NCBI GenBank assembly: GCA_026636295.1
Contig: CP089453.1
Coordinates: forward strand, 1-64,000
DNA: 64,000 bases
Direction: 5' to 3'
Source of the DNA: Medakamo hakoo
Lineage: Eukaryota > Chlorophyta > Trebouxiophyceae > Coccomyxaceae
The notes beneath the pieces are model-generated. The model was not told the origin of the DNA. It did not search any database and saw nothing but the letters and a program-made list of their open reading frames with translations. A program made the position numbers and the translations under genes. Position 1 is the first letter of the stretch, and every line of letters starts with the position of its first letter. This document shows, piece by piece, positions 1-11,447 of the stretch.

Positions 1-86
1 CCCTAACCCTAACCCTAACCCTAACCCTAACCCTAACCCTAACCCTAACCCTAACCCTAACCCTAACCCTAACCCTAACCCTAACC

Positions 87-121
<35 letters not shown>

Positions 122-135
122 ACCCTAACCCTAAA
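1..135. repeat. Telomere, CCCTAA repeat array
   Basis: The window begins with 17 perfect CCCTAA units, followed by CCCTAAA and CCCTAA units in alternation up to base 135 (22 units in all). The C-rich strand reads 5' to 3' inward from the left end, which is the correct orientation for a left chromosome end. The array therefore marks a true chromosome terminus and not an interstitial tract. The inner edge mixes the human-type (TTAGGG) and plant-type (TTTAGGG) units. Confidence 0.97.
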
Positions 136-343
136 CCCCTTCTCAACGGCCTGGTGTGGGCGGTGTGGGTGCACGTGTAAAGTTTTGGGCGCGCACGTGC
201 GGCTGACAACTGGATTAGTGTTATGGTTTCTAAATGAATGGGGAAGGCATGGACGGCGCGCTTTTGTGTTGTGCGCTTGGAACTACACTGTGTGTACTAT
301 TGCAGACCTCTGGTAAAATTGGCGGGCGGATGCAATGGCGGGC

Positions 344-737
344 GTGGGTGTGGTGGACATGGCGTGGCACTCGTTGTTTTCCTCATTGAGAGCTCGACCC
401 ACAATCAACAGCAGCGCCCATAAAAAACATCCCCAAACCCAAACATTTCCCACCAAACACGCCCACTTTTTGTAGACACGTAGTAAAACAAATCCACATT
501 TTGCCGATACACGCGTGCCCGCCCACAGTTGCCTGGACCGGGAGCTGTGCACGGTCAAAGGTTTGAGCACACCGGGTGCGTGACACATGGAATGTTGGTC
601 ACGTTTTTAATTTTAATAGTCGTGGAGGGCAGTGCAACGAGGCACGTGCGCGTGCTGCCGCGTTTAACACTGCTCACCTTCCGCTGGGCAAAGTTTGGCG
701 GGTGTTGCGGGCGTGCGTGGTGGGGGGGAGGGGAGAG

Positions 738-768
<31 letters not shown>

Positions 769-815
769 AAAGAAAAAAGATTACACTACCTTTGCTCTCT
801 CTGCAATCAATCATC
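344..815 (+). repeat. Subtelomeric tandem repeat unit, copy 1
   Basis: This is the first of two diverged direct copies. It starts at GTGGGTGTGGTGGACATGGC, runs through an AT-richer block (with TTTTTGTAGACACGTAGT and CACGTTTTTAATTTTAATAG), then a GA tract, and ends at CAATCAATCATC. Copy 2 begins 584 bases downstream. The non-repetitive core is about 90 percent identical by eye. The copies differ mainly in the length of the GA tract. No frame is conserved as protein between them. Confidence 0.9.
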
Positions 816-914
816 AAACCACGTCCAGTCCGCCTCAGCGTCTAAGAGAGAGAAAGCCTCGCACCTCTCTCTCTCTCTCTCACCTCTCCCCCGCAACGCA
901 CGCCCGCAACACAA
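692..914. repeat. Inverted repeat with GA and CT arms
   Basis: The segment at about 692-760 (TGTTGCGGGCGTGCGT, then a G run, then GA repeats) is matched in reverse complement at about 850-914 (CT repeats, then a C run, then ACGCACGCCCGCAACACA). The spacer is about 90 bases. The arms could pair as a hairpin or triplex-forming purine/pyrimidine structure. It lies at the junction of the two tandem copies and may mark how the duplication arose. Confidence 0.75.
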
Positions 915-927
915 TTTTAATAGTAGT

Positions 928-1442
928 GTGGGTGTGGTGGACATGGCGCGGCACTCATTGTTTTCCTCTTTGAGAGCTCGACCCACAATCAACAGCCGCG
1001 CCCATAAAAAACATCCCAAAACCCAAACATTTCCCAACCAAACACGCCCGATTTTTGTAGACACGTAGTAAAACAAATCCACATTCCGCCAATGCACGCG
1101 TGCCCGCCCACAATTGCCTGGACCGGGAGCTGTGCACGGTCAAAGTTTTGAGCACACCGAGTGCGTGACACATGGAATGTTGGTCACGTTTTTAATTTTA
1201 ATAGTCGTGGACGGCAGTGCAACGAGCACGTGCGCGTGCGACCGCGTCTAACACTGCTCACCTTCCGCTGGGCAAAGTTTGGCGGGTGTTGCGGGCGTAC
1301 GTGGCGGGTGGGGGAAAAAACATGGTGGGAGAAGAAGAAAGTTAAAGAGAGACGAGGGAGAGGGAGAGGAGAGAGAGAGAGACAAGAGAGGAGGAGAGAG
1401 AGAAAAGAAAAAAGCTCTTTGCTCTATCTGCAATCAATCATC
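928..1442 (+). repeat. Subtelomeric tandem repeat unit, copy 2
   Basis: This is the second direct copy of the unit at 344-815. Its order of blocks is the same: TGTGGTGGACATGGCG, then the AT-richer block, then a longer GA tract at about 1345-1412, then CAATCAATCATC. The 112 bases between the copies contain a CT tract that is partly the inverse of the GA tract of copy 1. A two-unit subtelomeric tandem array is the simplest reading. Confidence 0.9.
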
Positions 1443-2980
1443 TCAACGTGGCGCCCGGCCTCGATATGGCGCCCGACCTCAACCACGTGGGTGCCTGATA
1501 CACAGGCCGCGCTTGCTCGTGAGATGTGCACGCTTTGGTGCGCGGCGACGTGACCGGGGCGGCACAGCCCAGCGCGTGCGAGGGTGTGGCAAATACCCCT
1601 GCTTACCCAACCCTGAAACCCGCGGTCGCCGCACTTTCAACCAGCAGCCAGCCGGGTTCCTGGCCCCCCCAAAGCCGTGCCTACCTGCCCAGCCAGTCGG
1701 GCGTGTGTGCGACATGGGCTGGGCGTGCGCGCGCGCTCTGGTGAGAAAGGACTGGCGGCAGGGGCGGGCCGGCCCTCCCGCGCCACCATCGTGATGGCAC
1801 CCCTCACTCCCGGCTTTTTTGTTTTTCTCGCCCACTCCCCTTCTATGCGTGTCCGGCGGAGCCGGCGTGCACTCGGCGCCACGCACCCGCTCCTGGAGGT
1901 ACGACGGCGTGTGGATCAGCTGTTGGACCGGTCCGGCGGGCGCGGTGCGCGGCGTGCGGGGCGCCATTTGCAGGCACGGGCGCGCACTGGGCCGGCCGGC
2001 AAAGATGCACGCGGGTGCACCCCTCGTTTTTGAGAGGGCGGCCCGCCCCCCCCCCCCCCAAGCCGGCAATGGACAAACAAATCCACACCCCTGAGGCCTG
2101 GTGCAAGGACTGCTCTCTGTAGCTGTGTGCGCGCAGTGCCGTAAAGCGGCCTAACGGCGGCGCCGCGGCCCGCCGCGCGCGGGCGGTGCCCGGCCTCGCC
2201 GATCGGGGGGCGCGCGCGTGCGCCATATTTCCTGGCCGCGGCCACCATAAAATTTTCAAGCAGACCCACTTTGGACCCGACAGCGGCCTGCTCCATGTGC
2301 TTTGATTTTCAAGCATGTGCGGCCTGTGAATTGAGCATGCCTGGTTGGGCGGCGGCGATCAACTGCAGCAAGATGCGCGTCGGCCCGGACTGAGTAGGTT
2401 GTGTCGGCACACCCGGCACCCCAATCCACGCCAGTCCCGTTTTCGGCTTGACCGTGACATGGCGTACATCTTTTACTCTTCAGTCATGTGCGGCACATTG
2501 CTTGCCTCTGCTCGCATGCGGCCGCGGGCGGGGCGCGAAGTGAAAGACTTTGTGCGCGGAAGTCGGTCGCCACATGGCCGCTTGTCACAGTCACGAGACC
2601 GTTTTCCGCGCCGCGGCAGCGAGCCGCATTTCGACCGTGCAGGCTCGTAGATGAAGCACTCAACAAGCCCTGCGTGGTTATTGGTGGCGTGTGCCGGCTG
2701 GCAAGGCGGTCGGGCGCGAGGGCGACGGTTTTCGCTTCACGCCAAATGGCGGGTCCACAGTCGCCGACCGCCATGTTCTTTCTTTTTGCTCGGGGATGAC
2801 ACTACAATTTTTTCTTCTTTCTTTATTTCGCCTGCATGGTTTTTTTGTTAGCTAGTCTGTAAACGGTTTTCATCGGCGCTTGTCCCACACTGCCCAGCCT
2901 TCCAAACAGGCCCTCGACACACGCCCGCACGCTCCATTTCAACTACCCTGCTTGCCACGACATCTTCCAACAGCACCTCT

Positions 2981-5623
2981 TCACCCGCTCCCTTCCCCCA
3001 CCCACCAGCACAGCCTCTCCCTGTCCACGCCCTCCAACGCCGCACTCCTGTACAACAGCGACGCCGGCGGACTGACGGCCCGCATGTGCAAGTCGTACAG
3101 AGGCAGGTCGGTCAGGGGTGGGAGTGGTGGTGGAGACGGGGGCGTAGCGCCACCACCACCACTCCTCCCACCACCCACCCCACCCTCACCCGCCGCTCCA
3201 ACCGGTTGGGTGATGAAATGCTCGCCCGGCTCCATGTGGTTGGTCGCCTGCGGCCCACCGCCCGCACCCGTTGGGTATAAAAACACGGCGCCGGCCTCGT
3301 ACGCCCACCGGTGCCACCACACCGTCCAAATGGCCGACCCATCCCACCGCCACCACTGGTTGGAGATGAGGGCGGGCAGGCACGGGGTGGCGGGGCGGCG
3401 GGCCGGGTCGTCGTACCAGGCGACAAAGGCCCGCCAGGGGCGGGGGAAGAGGACGGGCGCCCAGGACGAGACTTGCTGGGACAGGTAGGCGGGTGGGAGC
3501 GTCGTGGGGGTGGGGGTGGGGGGCGTCGACACACCGTGCGCGCCGCCGCTGCCGTCCGCTGAAGCCGGCGCGGCGCCAGGAGCAAGGTCGCCGCGGCGCC
3601 CGCCACCGGTCAAAGCCTCAAACGTGGCGTCGCCCAAAACAGCGGCGGCGGCGGCGGCGGCAGCATCGACACGACCGGCAGCGGCCCGCGCCCTCTGCTG
3701 CGCCCTCCACCCAGTCGCCAGCACGTCCGCGGGGTCGGCGACGTCGTACGCACCCGCGGCGGCTTCGCCCACGATCTTGTTTTGGGCAGAAAGCGAAATG
3801 CCGGCCAAGTGGGCGGCGGGGCCGACGCCGGCGGCCGCGTCGCCGAAGCAGGCCGCCAACCACGGCTCCAACCAGTCCCACCACCCGGGCGCGACCGTCA
3901 GGTCGTCTTCCAGCACCAGCAGCGCCTCGTCATCCGGCGGGTCGGGCCAGCCGTGCACCCAGGACTCGACCAGGCCGCGCGGGGCGGGCGCGACGTCCAG
4001 GGTCAGCGGCCCGTGCGGCCAGGTGAGGTTGTGGTGGAGGTAGGACAGGACGGCCGCGTGGCCGGCGGCGCGGGCAGCGTGCGCCGCGGCCGCCGCGGCG
4101 GGCGACCCAAACATGGAATCAAACTTGGGGTTGGACCCAGCCGGGCGCGGGGTGTCGACCGCGATTTGCAGGCTGACGGGCGTGCGTCGGAAGTCGGTCG
4201 CGACCAGGCCGGCCAACAGGCGGGCCAGCGCCGCGGGGCGGGCCATGGTCAGGACCCGAATCTTCAGGCGGAAGGGTGGGTGGTCGCTGCGGCGGGTGGG
4301 TGGTGGTCCAGCCGCCGCGCCGCCCGGCGGGCCGTCGGCTGGGCGGCGCGCCGCCAGCACGCACTGGCCGTCTGCGTCGACGGCCAGGAGGGACGGCGGG
4401 AAGGCGGTGGTGGATGGTGGCGGGGGGAGCGGGTCGGCGGTCGCCGACGCGAGGCTGGCCGCACGGCCGGTGGTGCTGTCTTTGTCCGCCGTCGTGGCGG
4501 CAGGGCCCGCGCCGCCAGTGCCAGAGGTGGTGAAGGTGGTGGCGGCGGCGGCGTCGAGGCCAGAGCCGGCACGTCCACTGGCGGCCGCTGCACCAACCAC
4601 GGCCGTCGGCGCGCCCCCATCGGACGCGGCCGCAGCCACGCCACCACCACCGCCGCCACCGCCACCACCGCCGACATCGCCGCCACTGCCGCCACCCCGC
4701 ACGACGACCACTGGCCACAGGCCCGTCACGCCCGGCCCGGCGCGCTCATACTCGGCCACGGTTTGGACGAGCGCCGGCCAGCCAGCGTCGGCCGACCCGG
4801 CGCGGTCCACCTCACAGACGCCGCCCGGCGCGTGGCGCAGGCACGCCGGCGTCAGCAAAGGTCCTTGGCCGCCCCAGCATTGCGTGAGGGACTCGACAGC
4901 TTGGCGGGCGCCGGGCGTGGCGCGAGCCGCGGCGAGGGCGACGCCATCCCCGCCACTGACCCAGCACACATCGCACCCGCACCGGTCCGCGACCGCGGCC
5001 CGCGCGTCCTGCAGCCAGGCAGACGTGGACGGCGTGTAGATGAACCCAGCAGCACCAGGCGCGACAGCGGCCTTGACCGCCTTCCACGCCGCCGGGCCCG
5101 GCGGCACAGCCGCCAGCGCCAGGCGCCCGGCGCCAAGGTTGGCCCGCCCGTACAGCGCGCCCGCCAGGGCCCGGCCGGCAGCGGCAGCGCCGCCATTGCC
5201 ACCATCACCACCAACCAGAGTCACCGCCCCGACCGGCACGCCCAACCGGCCCACCGCCCAGCACGCCCAATTGACGAGGGGGTGGACGGAGGCGTCGGCG
5301 GACGAATGCGCATCGGCGGTCGTGTCAACAAAAACACGCGCGGCGTGCAGGAATGGAGGCGGTTCGATCGCCTTGGCCTTGCCCAGGCGTCGACCAGCAA
5401 CGGGCTTGAGGCCATCTCGTTGAAGCAGCGACGCTAGGCTGGCCGACGCGGGCGACGTCGGCCGACGCGAGCGCGCGACAGCCACGCATGTGAAGACAGC
5501 CGCCGCGGCAAGCGCGGCCAGCAGGCCAAACCGCCGTGCCCGCCGGCGAGTCCGCCAAGAGTGCGGCCGGCCGCCGGGCAGGGCGGGCCGGCCGCGCCAA
5601 GCGGGCAAGACGGGCGGCGGCAT
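2981..5623 (-). CDS. Type II membrane glycosyltransferase-like protein
   Basis: The frame is 880 codons with no intron needed. The N-terminus has a basic stretch followed by one hydrophobic segment at about residues 32-49 and no cleavage site, as in Golgi type II enzymes. The catalytic-looking half (about 440-860) has an opening strand with KIRVLTMARPAALARLLAG and an LEDD motif at residues 571-574, the DXD-like metal site of GT-A transferases. Near the end is a Trp-rich region before THMEPGEH-like residues (NHMEPGEHF). The segment of about 310-430 is glycine/alanine low-complexity sequence. The fold class is fairly safe. The donor, acceptor and CAZy family are not known from sequence. It is the first gene in from the telomere and points toward it. 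Confidence 0.75.
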   Translation of the reverse strand: MPPPVLPAWRGRPALPGGRPHSWRTRRRARRFGLLAALAAAAVFTCVAVARSRRPTSPASASLASLLQRDGLKPVAGRRLGKAKAIEPPPFLHAARVFVDTTADAHSSADASVHPLVNWACWAVGRLGVPVGAVTLVGGDGGNGGAAAAGRALAGALYGRANLGAGRLALAAVPPGPAAWKAVKAAVAPGAAGFIYTPSTSAWLQDARAAVADRCGCDVCWVSGGDGVALAAARATPGARQAVESLTQCWGGQGPLLTPACLRHAPGGVCEVDRAGSADAGWPALVQTVAEYERAGPGVTGLWPVVVVRGGGSGGDVGGGGGGGGGGGVAAAASDGGAPTAVVGAAAASGRAGSGLDAAAATTFTTSGTGGAGPAATTADKDSTTGRAASLASATADPLPPPPSTTAFPPSLLAVDADGQCVLAARRPADGPPGGAAAGPPPTRRSDHPPFRLKIRVLTMARPAALARLLAGLVATDFRRTPVSLQIAVDTPRPAGSNPKFDSMFGSPAAAAAAHAARAAGHAAVLSYLHHNLTWPHGPLTLDVAPAPRGLVESWVHGWPDPPDDEALLVLEDDLTVAPGWWDWLEPWLAACFGDAAAGVGPAAHLAGISLSAQNKIVGEAAAGAYDVADPADVLATGWRAQQRARAAAGRVDAAAAAAAAVLGDATFEALTGGGRRGDLAPGAAPASADGSGGAHGVSTPPTPTPTTLPPAYLSQQVSSWAPVLFPRPWRAFVAWYDDPARRPATPCLPALISNQWWRWDGSAIWTVWWHRWAYEAGAVFLYPTGAGGGPQATNHMEPGEHFITQPVGAAGEGGVGGGRSGGGGATPPSPPPLPPLTDLPLYDLHMRAVSPPASLLYRSAALEGVDRERLCWWVGEGSG

Positions 5624-5805
5624 TGCTTTTTTGGAGGAGGGTGCGCGCCGCGCGCCCGTTTTTTGAAGTCTGTGCTGCGCCTGCTGCTCTCGACCTCACC
5701 CCCAACCCTTCACACACACACGGCCCGTCCCGCCCCAGCCGCGATGAAACATGAACAAAAAAGCAAGCCTTCGTCGAATACACCGCCTCCCCCCCCTCCC
5801 CGTCC

Positions 5806-8800
5806 TCACTTTGCCTGCCCGCCACCCTTGCCACCCCCGCCCTTCAACGTCAACCCGCGCCGCAGGCTCGTCCGCACCAGCCGCGGCACCGTGTGCGCCA
5901 GCCCGCCGGCCGCCGCGCCCACCGCGTCCATGGGCGCGGCCCGCGTGATGCGGTGTCGGGACGGTGCGGGTTGGGAGAGGGGGGCGCCCCCGCCGGACGA
6001 CGCCGCCTTTAGCCGGCTGACCTCGGCCGCGCCCAGGCTCGCCAAGTCCAGGCACGACGCGTGCGTGACGGGCGCGGCGCCCGCCCAGGGCGTGACCATG
6101 AGGGCGGCGCCCGCGTCGCCGGCGACGACGCGGGCGTGGCCAGGGCGGGACGAAGAAGACAAAGAAGACGAGGATGGCCCGCCGCCGCCCCCGCAGCCGC
6201 CGCCGCCCAGGCCCAGCCACGGCAGCAGCGCAGGCGCGGCGTACGAAAACGTCGCCAGGTCGCCGCCGGTCGCGGGCGCGACCCAGGCTTTCGTCGACGG
6301 CGGGCGCGGCGGCGGCCGGCTGGACGGCGGCGGCGGCTGGGAAGGCGCCGCCGCCCCCACCACGCGCGCCGACACGCTCACGCTGCCGCGCATGAGCACG
6401 GCCGACGAGCGCAGGTGGAACGCCGTGCCGGGCGGGAGCTCGACCAGTTCGGCAGCCGCGACGCCGCGGACGAGGGCCTTGTACTCCGCGTCCGCCGCCG
6501 CGGCGGTCCGGGCCTGGTGGCCGCGCGGCGTGGCCGTCGCGTCGTCGTCCGAGTCGGAGGACGAGGGCGGCGCGCTCGGGCGGGGCGCCCCGCCCCCCCC
6601 ACCCCCGCCCCCCAGCACCGCACTCAAGTAGGCCATCAGCCGGCCGCGCTCCAGCTCCACGACAAACAGGGCCGCCATGCGCCACATGTCGACTTCGACT
6701 TGTTGGAAGGCCGGCGCGCCGGCGGCGGAGCGGGCGCGCAGCGCGTCCACGGCGGCCTGCGGCACATGCAGGACCAGGGGCCCGCGGCCGAGCGTCGAGC
6801 CTTCCGCGACGGCCGCCCACGCGCCCCACATCTCGCCCGTCATGGCCGTGAACAGGCCGACGACGCCGCCGCAGCCCATGTAGACGTCGTAGCGTTCGCC
6901 GGAGCGGCCGTGGGCCGTGACGCGGACGAGGCCGGAAATGACGACGATGAAGCCGTCGGCGGCGGACGGGGGGGGCGGCGCGGACGGCGCGCTGACCGAG
7001 CCGTCGGTCGCGGCGCCGTCGTCGTCGGGGTGCGGGTTGGCGGCCACGAGCGCCCCGGCGCGGTGCACGCGCAGCGCGCCACGCGCCAGCAGGAAGTTGG
7101 CAATGTCGGGCGAGCTGCGGGCAAAGGGCAAGTCCCGAATCACGTCCGCCGGCGAGGGCGCGCGCCAGGTCGGGCCCGTCCGCTCCAGCGCGGCTTCCCG
7201 CGCCGCGAGCGGGCGGGCCAGCGCGTCGCGCTCGTCCGCGTCCACGGCGCCCGACTCGTACAGTTCGGCCACGAACGCGGCCTGGCGGCGCAGGGCGGCC
7301 GCGGTCGCGCGGTACGTCTGAATGGCTTGGAACCGTTCGGGCGCTTCCGCCTCGCGGTCGTGCAAAAACAGCCACACCTCGGCCAGCTGGGCGTCGACTT
7401 CGGCCGCGACCGTCGTTGCGGCCGCGCCTCCGCTCGCCACGGCCGCGGCCAGCACCGCTCCCGGCGCGCACGCCAGCCCCTGCATCATTTCCACCGCCGC
7501 CTCGCACGCCGTCAGCATGAGCCGGGACAGCGCCCACAGCAACGCCCGCGCCGCTTTGGACAGGGGCCACGCCGCCGCGCGGCGGGCGGCGCCCACCACC
7601 GTCCGCCGCGCTGCGCCGCGCTTGCTGTCGCCCGCGACGGCGATGGCGGCCCGGCGCAGCCAGTACGCGGCCAGCGCCAGCACCCGGGACGCCCACTGGG
7701 CCGTCACGTCCCGCTCCACCGCCGCCCACAGGCGCAGCGGCTGGCCGGGCTGGTCGATGGCTTCATCGCACGCCGTGTCCAGGACGCGCGTGGCGCGGCC
7801 AGACAGCAGCCCGTCGGCCCGCTTGGCGTGGAAGTGGCGCTTCAGGGAGTTGGCCAGGCGGACGCGCAGTTCCTCGACCGCCGACCCGGTCTCCGCCCGG
7901 CGCTTGGACGTCAGCCGGGCGAGGGCGGCCTTGACGGCGAGGCCCGTCGACTGCGTGAGCGTGTTGGTGGTGGACGCAGGGGCGGCGGGTGGGGTGACCG
8001 GGACGGCCGGGCCGCCGCCGTCGGTGGACGGCACGCCTTCGACGGGTGTGGCCTGTGATGGTGTGGTGATGGTGTTGTGTGAGAGACGGAAAGTGAGCAC
8101 GCAGACGGCGGTGGCGGGCTGCGGCGCGCGGGCCAGCCACAAGGCTTCCAGCCACGCGCGCGCCCACGGCACAGGCAGCCAAGCCCGCCAGCCCTCCCTC
8201 CCTCCCCCCCCACCCCTCCCTCCCCCCCAAACCAGACTCACCCCGAGCGCCGCCACAGCGCCCGCCGCCCGCAGCCGGCTGGACAGCGCCGGACCCAGGC
8301 TGCGCGTCATGCCGGCCGTCCACGTGCCGCCGCCGGTCGGCAGGGCGGCCAGCGCTTCGCGGGCGGACGTGCCGCCGCGCAGGCTGCCCCCGCCGGCCGC
8401 GCTGCCGTCGGCAGAGGCCGACTCGCCCGGCCCGCCCGCCCCGGGCCGCTCGATGTTGAAGGCTTCGAAGACGGACCGGTAGCGCGCCGGCGCCTGGGAG
8501 GCGCGCAGGGACGCGGTCGGAGACACGGTCGCGATGTTGGCGGCGGCCGCAGCGACCGCCGCGGCCGTGACAGGTGGCGCAACGACGTGCCACCGCGCGT
8601 CCACGGCCAGCGGGGGTTGGGCGCCCGCCCCGGGCGGGCGCGCGCCCGGCCCGTACACGTCCTGCCGCGTCACCTCGGCCGCGTCCGTCGAGTCCGTCCG
8701 CCGCGGGAACAGCCGCCGCCGGAAGCTGATGGGGGCGGGCGGGGCGGGCGGGGCGGCCGGCAGCGGCGGCGCGCCGCCGCCGCCGCGGCTGCCGCCAGCG

Positions 8801-11370
8801 CCCACGGACACGCGGGACAGCGACATGCGGGCCAAGCCGGCCGAGCGTGCCGCCGCCGCCACGTCAACCGGCGGCGGCAGCGGCGCCGGGCGCGGCGGCG
8901 GCGGCAGCGGCCCGCCCGCCGTCATGATGAAGAGCGGGGCCGGCGGGCTGGGCAGGGAGTGGGCGGGCGGCGCCGGCGCGGGGCGGGGAGACCCGCCCCC
9001 ACCAGGCCCCAGCCGGGACGGGGACGGCGACACGGACGGCCGTGGGGGCGTGCCCCGCGGGCTGGCAGACGGCGGGCCGGCCTGTGGCGGCGCCGCCGCC
9101 TCGGCCGACGCAAACGGCGAGACGACCGCAGGGCGCGACGGCGACGCCGCTGCCGCGGCCGCAGCGGCCGCGTGCACCGCCTCCACCGTGGACTGCAGCG
9201 GCGGCCCGGGCGCGGCGCCCCGCGACTCCACGTCCGGCGGCGGCAGCGACGCGGGCGCGGGCGCGCCCACCGTCCCCAACCCGGCCGCGACCGACTTGAG
9301 CCGGGGCAGGAAGGGGACGCCGTCGATGGACAGCTCGTTGACCGCCTCCCACCGCGGGTCGGGCGCGTCGCTGGCCGGGTCGAGCGGCGGCAGAGGAGGC
9401 CGGGCCGGGGTGGTGGGGGTGGAGGGCGGGGGCGGGCGCGATGGCGGTCCGCCGCCGCCGCCGCCGGCTGGAAGCCCGGCTTCCAGGGCGTCCAGGGCAT
9501 CGTCCGCCGGAGGCGGGACGGGCGCGGTCGGTGAGGGGCCGACCCCGCCCAGGCCGGGCCCGGCCAGCGGCGGGGACGGCGGCGCACCGCCCGCCACACC
9601 GTCCCCAGCCTCGCCGCCGTCGCCACCACCACCCGACGGCGCCCACCGGATGGACCGGCCGAAATGCCGGCCCTGGTCGGCCCGCTCCGCGCCGCCGCCG
9701 GCTTCGGACAGGAACAGGGACGCCATGGACCGGCCGGAGCGCAGGGACGGCCTGGCGGCCGTCGTCGACGCCGTGCGGCCGAGCGAGGGCGTGGTGGAGG
9801 AGGAGGGCGGTGGATGCGCGCGGCCGCGGCGGCGGGCAAACGCCTTGGCCCACCAGGCCGCCCGGCCCGGCCCGCCGCCGCCGCCGCCGCCGCCCTTGAC
9901 GGGCACGTCGTCGCCCGCAAACTCGTCGTACGCCCGCCCGCTGACGTCCACGAACTCGCGGACGCGGGCCCAGTCGACGCCCGCAAACGCGTCGTCGCCG
10001 CCCTCGCGGCGCAGGGCGTCGACGACCTTGGCCGTGTGCGACCGCAGGGCGGCGACCGCCCGGCGGCGCAGGGCGCGGCGCGCGTCCGGGACGGTGTCTA
10101 GGCCCAGGGCCCGCAGCACCCAGGGCAGGGCGGGCGCGTTGATGACGAGCGTGCACAGGACAAAGAGCGCGGTCCACAGCACGATCTCGGCGCGGACGCG
10201 CGCCTGGGCCGGCGGCGCGTTGGCGTCCGACGTGATCACGGCCTGGGCCAGGATGAGGGCGACGCTGCCGCGCAGGCCGGCCACGGTCGCGAAGGCGGCC
10301 TCCCGGACCGGCAGGTCCGACCCTTCCAGCCGGAACAGGGGGCGAAAAGCGACCAGCAGGCCAAAGCGCAGGCCAAACACGGCCAGGTAGACAAAGGGGA
10401 ACCGCCACAGCCCGGCCCACAGGCCCCGGTCGCCCAGGGCGGCGCGCGCGGCGGCGGCCAGGGGCACGCCGCCCAGCTCGTCCGCCCGCATGTCCCGGGC
10501 CGACCGCACGAAAAAGTTGACGATGGCCGCGCCCGTGAAGAAAAAGACGGTCGCGTTGGCGACAAACGACAGCGCGTCCCAAAACGCGGCGAACGCGGCG
10601 GCCGCGCCGGGCGTGGGCGGCAAGTCCCACGTCGACGTCGCCGCGCCGTACAGGCCAAAGACAGCGACCGCCACGACGCCGGACAGGTGCACGCTGTTGG
10701 CGCCGTAAAAGGCCAGGTACCCGCCCGCCAGGGTGAGGGCGACCTGGTGGTCGACGCCCGCGCCGCGGCGCCGCATCCACCGCAGCACGGCGTGGGCGGC
10801 GGCGCCGACGGCCAGGCCGATGGCCGCGCCGCCGGCGGCGAGCTTGAGCATGGTGGCGATGACTAGGCCGGCGACGCCCGCGCCGGACTGGGGCCCGGAC
10901 GCGTCGCCCAGGACGCGGCCCAGGAAGATGGTGAACAGCGTGAAGGACGACGCGTCGTTCAGCAGGCTCTCGCCCTCCAGCAGGACGCGAAGGCGGCGGG
11001 GGCCGCCCCGCGCCTTCATGACGTCCAGGATGGCGACCGCGTCCGTGGACGCCAGCATGGAGCCCAGCAGGGCGACGTGCGCCCACGTCCACCCCCGGTC
11101 GACCAGGCGCAGGACGTACAGCAGCAGCGGGATGAGCAGGCCCGTCGTCCCGCCCACGACCAGGAAGGCGGCCGTCAGAATTTGGACGACCTGGCGCCGG
11201 AACAGGAACCAGTCGATGCGCACGCCCGCGTCCGCCAGCAGGGGCGGCAGGAAGACGTAGAAGAACAGCTCGTACGGCTGGATGCCGAGGAACCAGGCGA
11301 GCGCGTTGCCCAGGCGGCCCAGGTTGACGGGGAAGGTGATCGCTTGCAGGACGGCGCCTGGAGGAGGGGT

Positions 11371-11401
<31 letters not shown>

Positions 11402-11413
11402 GCCGGGTCGGGC

Positions 11414-11447
<34 letters not shown>

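Larger units (their letters stand above)
136..2980. other. Subtelomeric region without a recognisable gene
   Basis: This 2.8 kb between the telomere and the first gene holds a duplicated ~0.5 kb unit, GA and CT tracts and an inverted repeat (listed separately), then about 1.5 kb of unique sequence from 1443. Open frames of 100-200 codons exist on both strands, but they are arginine/proline-rich, overlap each other and match no family I know. That is what GC-rich DNA gives by chance. It is less GC-biased near the telomere than further inside. I see no transposase, helicase or reverse transcriptase. Confidence 0.7.

Noticed and set aside
344-1442. The paired subtelomeric copies as long terminal repeats of a retroelement
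   Set aside because: Only 112 bp lie between the copies, there is no primer-binding site, polypurine tract or pol-like frame, and the GA tracts vary in length. A tandem subtelomeric unit is simpler.
1479-2316. Overlapping minus-strand frames of 126-196 codons in the subtelomere
   Set aside because: They overlap one another in different frames, have no domain, signal or splice pattern, and fit chance frames in GC-rich DNA.
3782-5437. 551-codon plus-strand frame opposite the glycosyltransferase
   Set aside because: It is Arg/Gly/Ala/Pro-rich with no domain and lies wholly antisense to a gene with a membrane anchor and LEDD motif. Long antisense frames are expected at this GC content.
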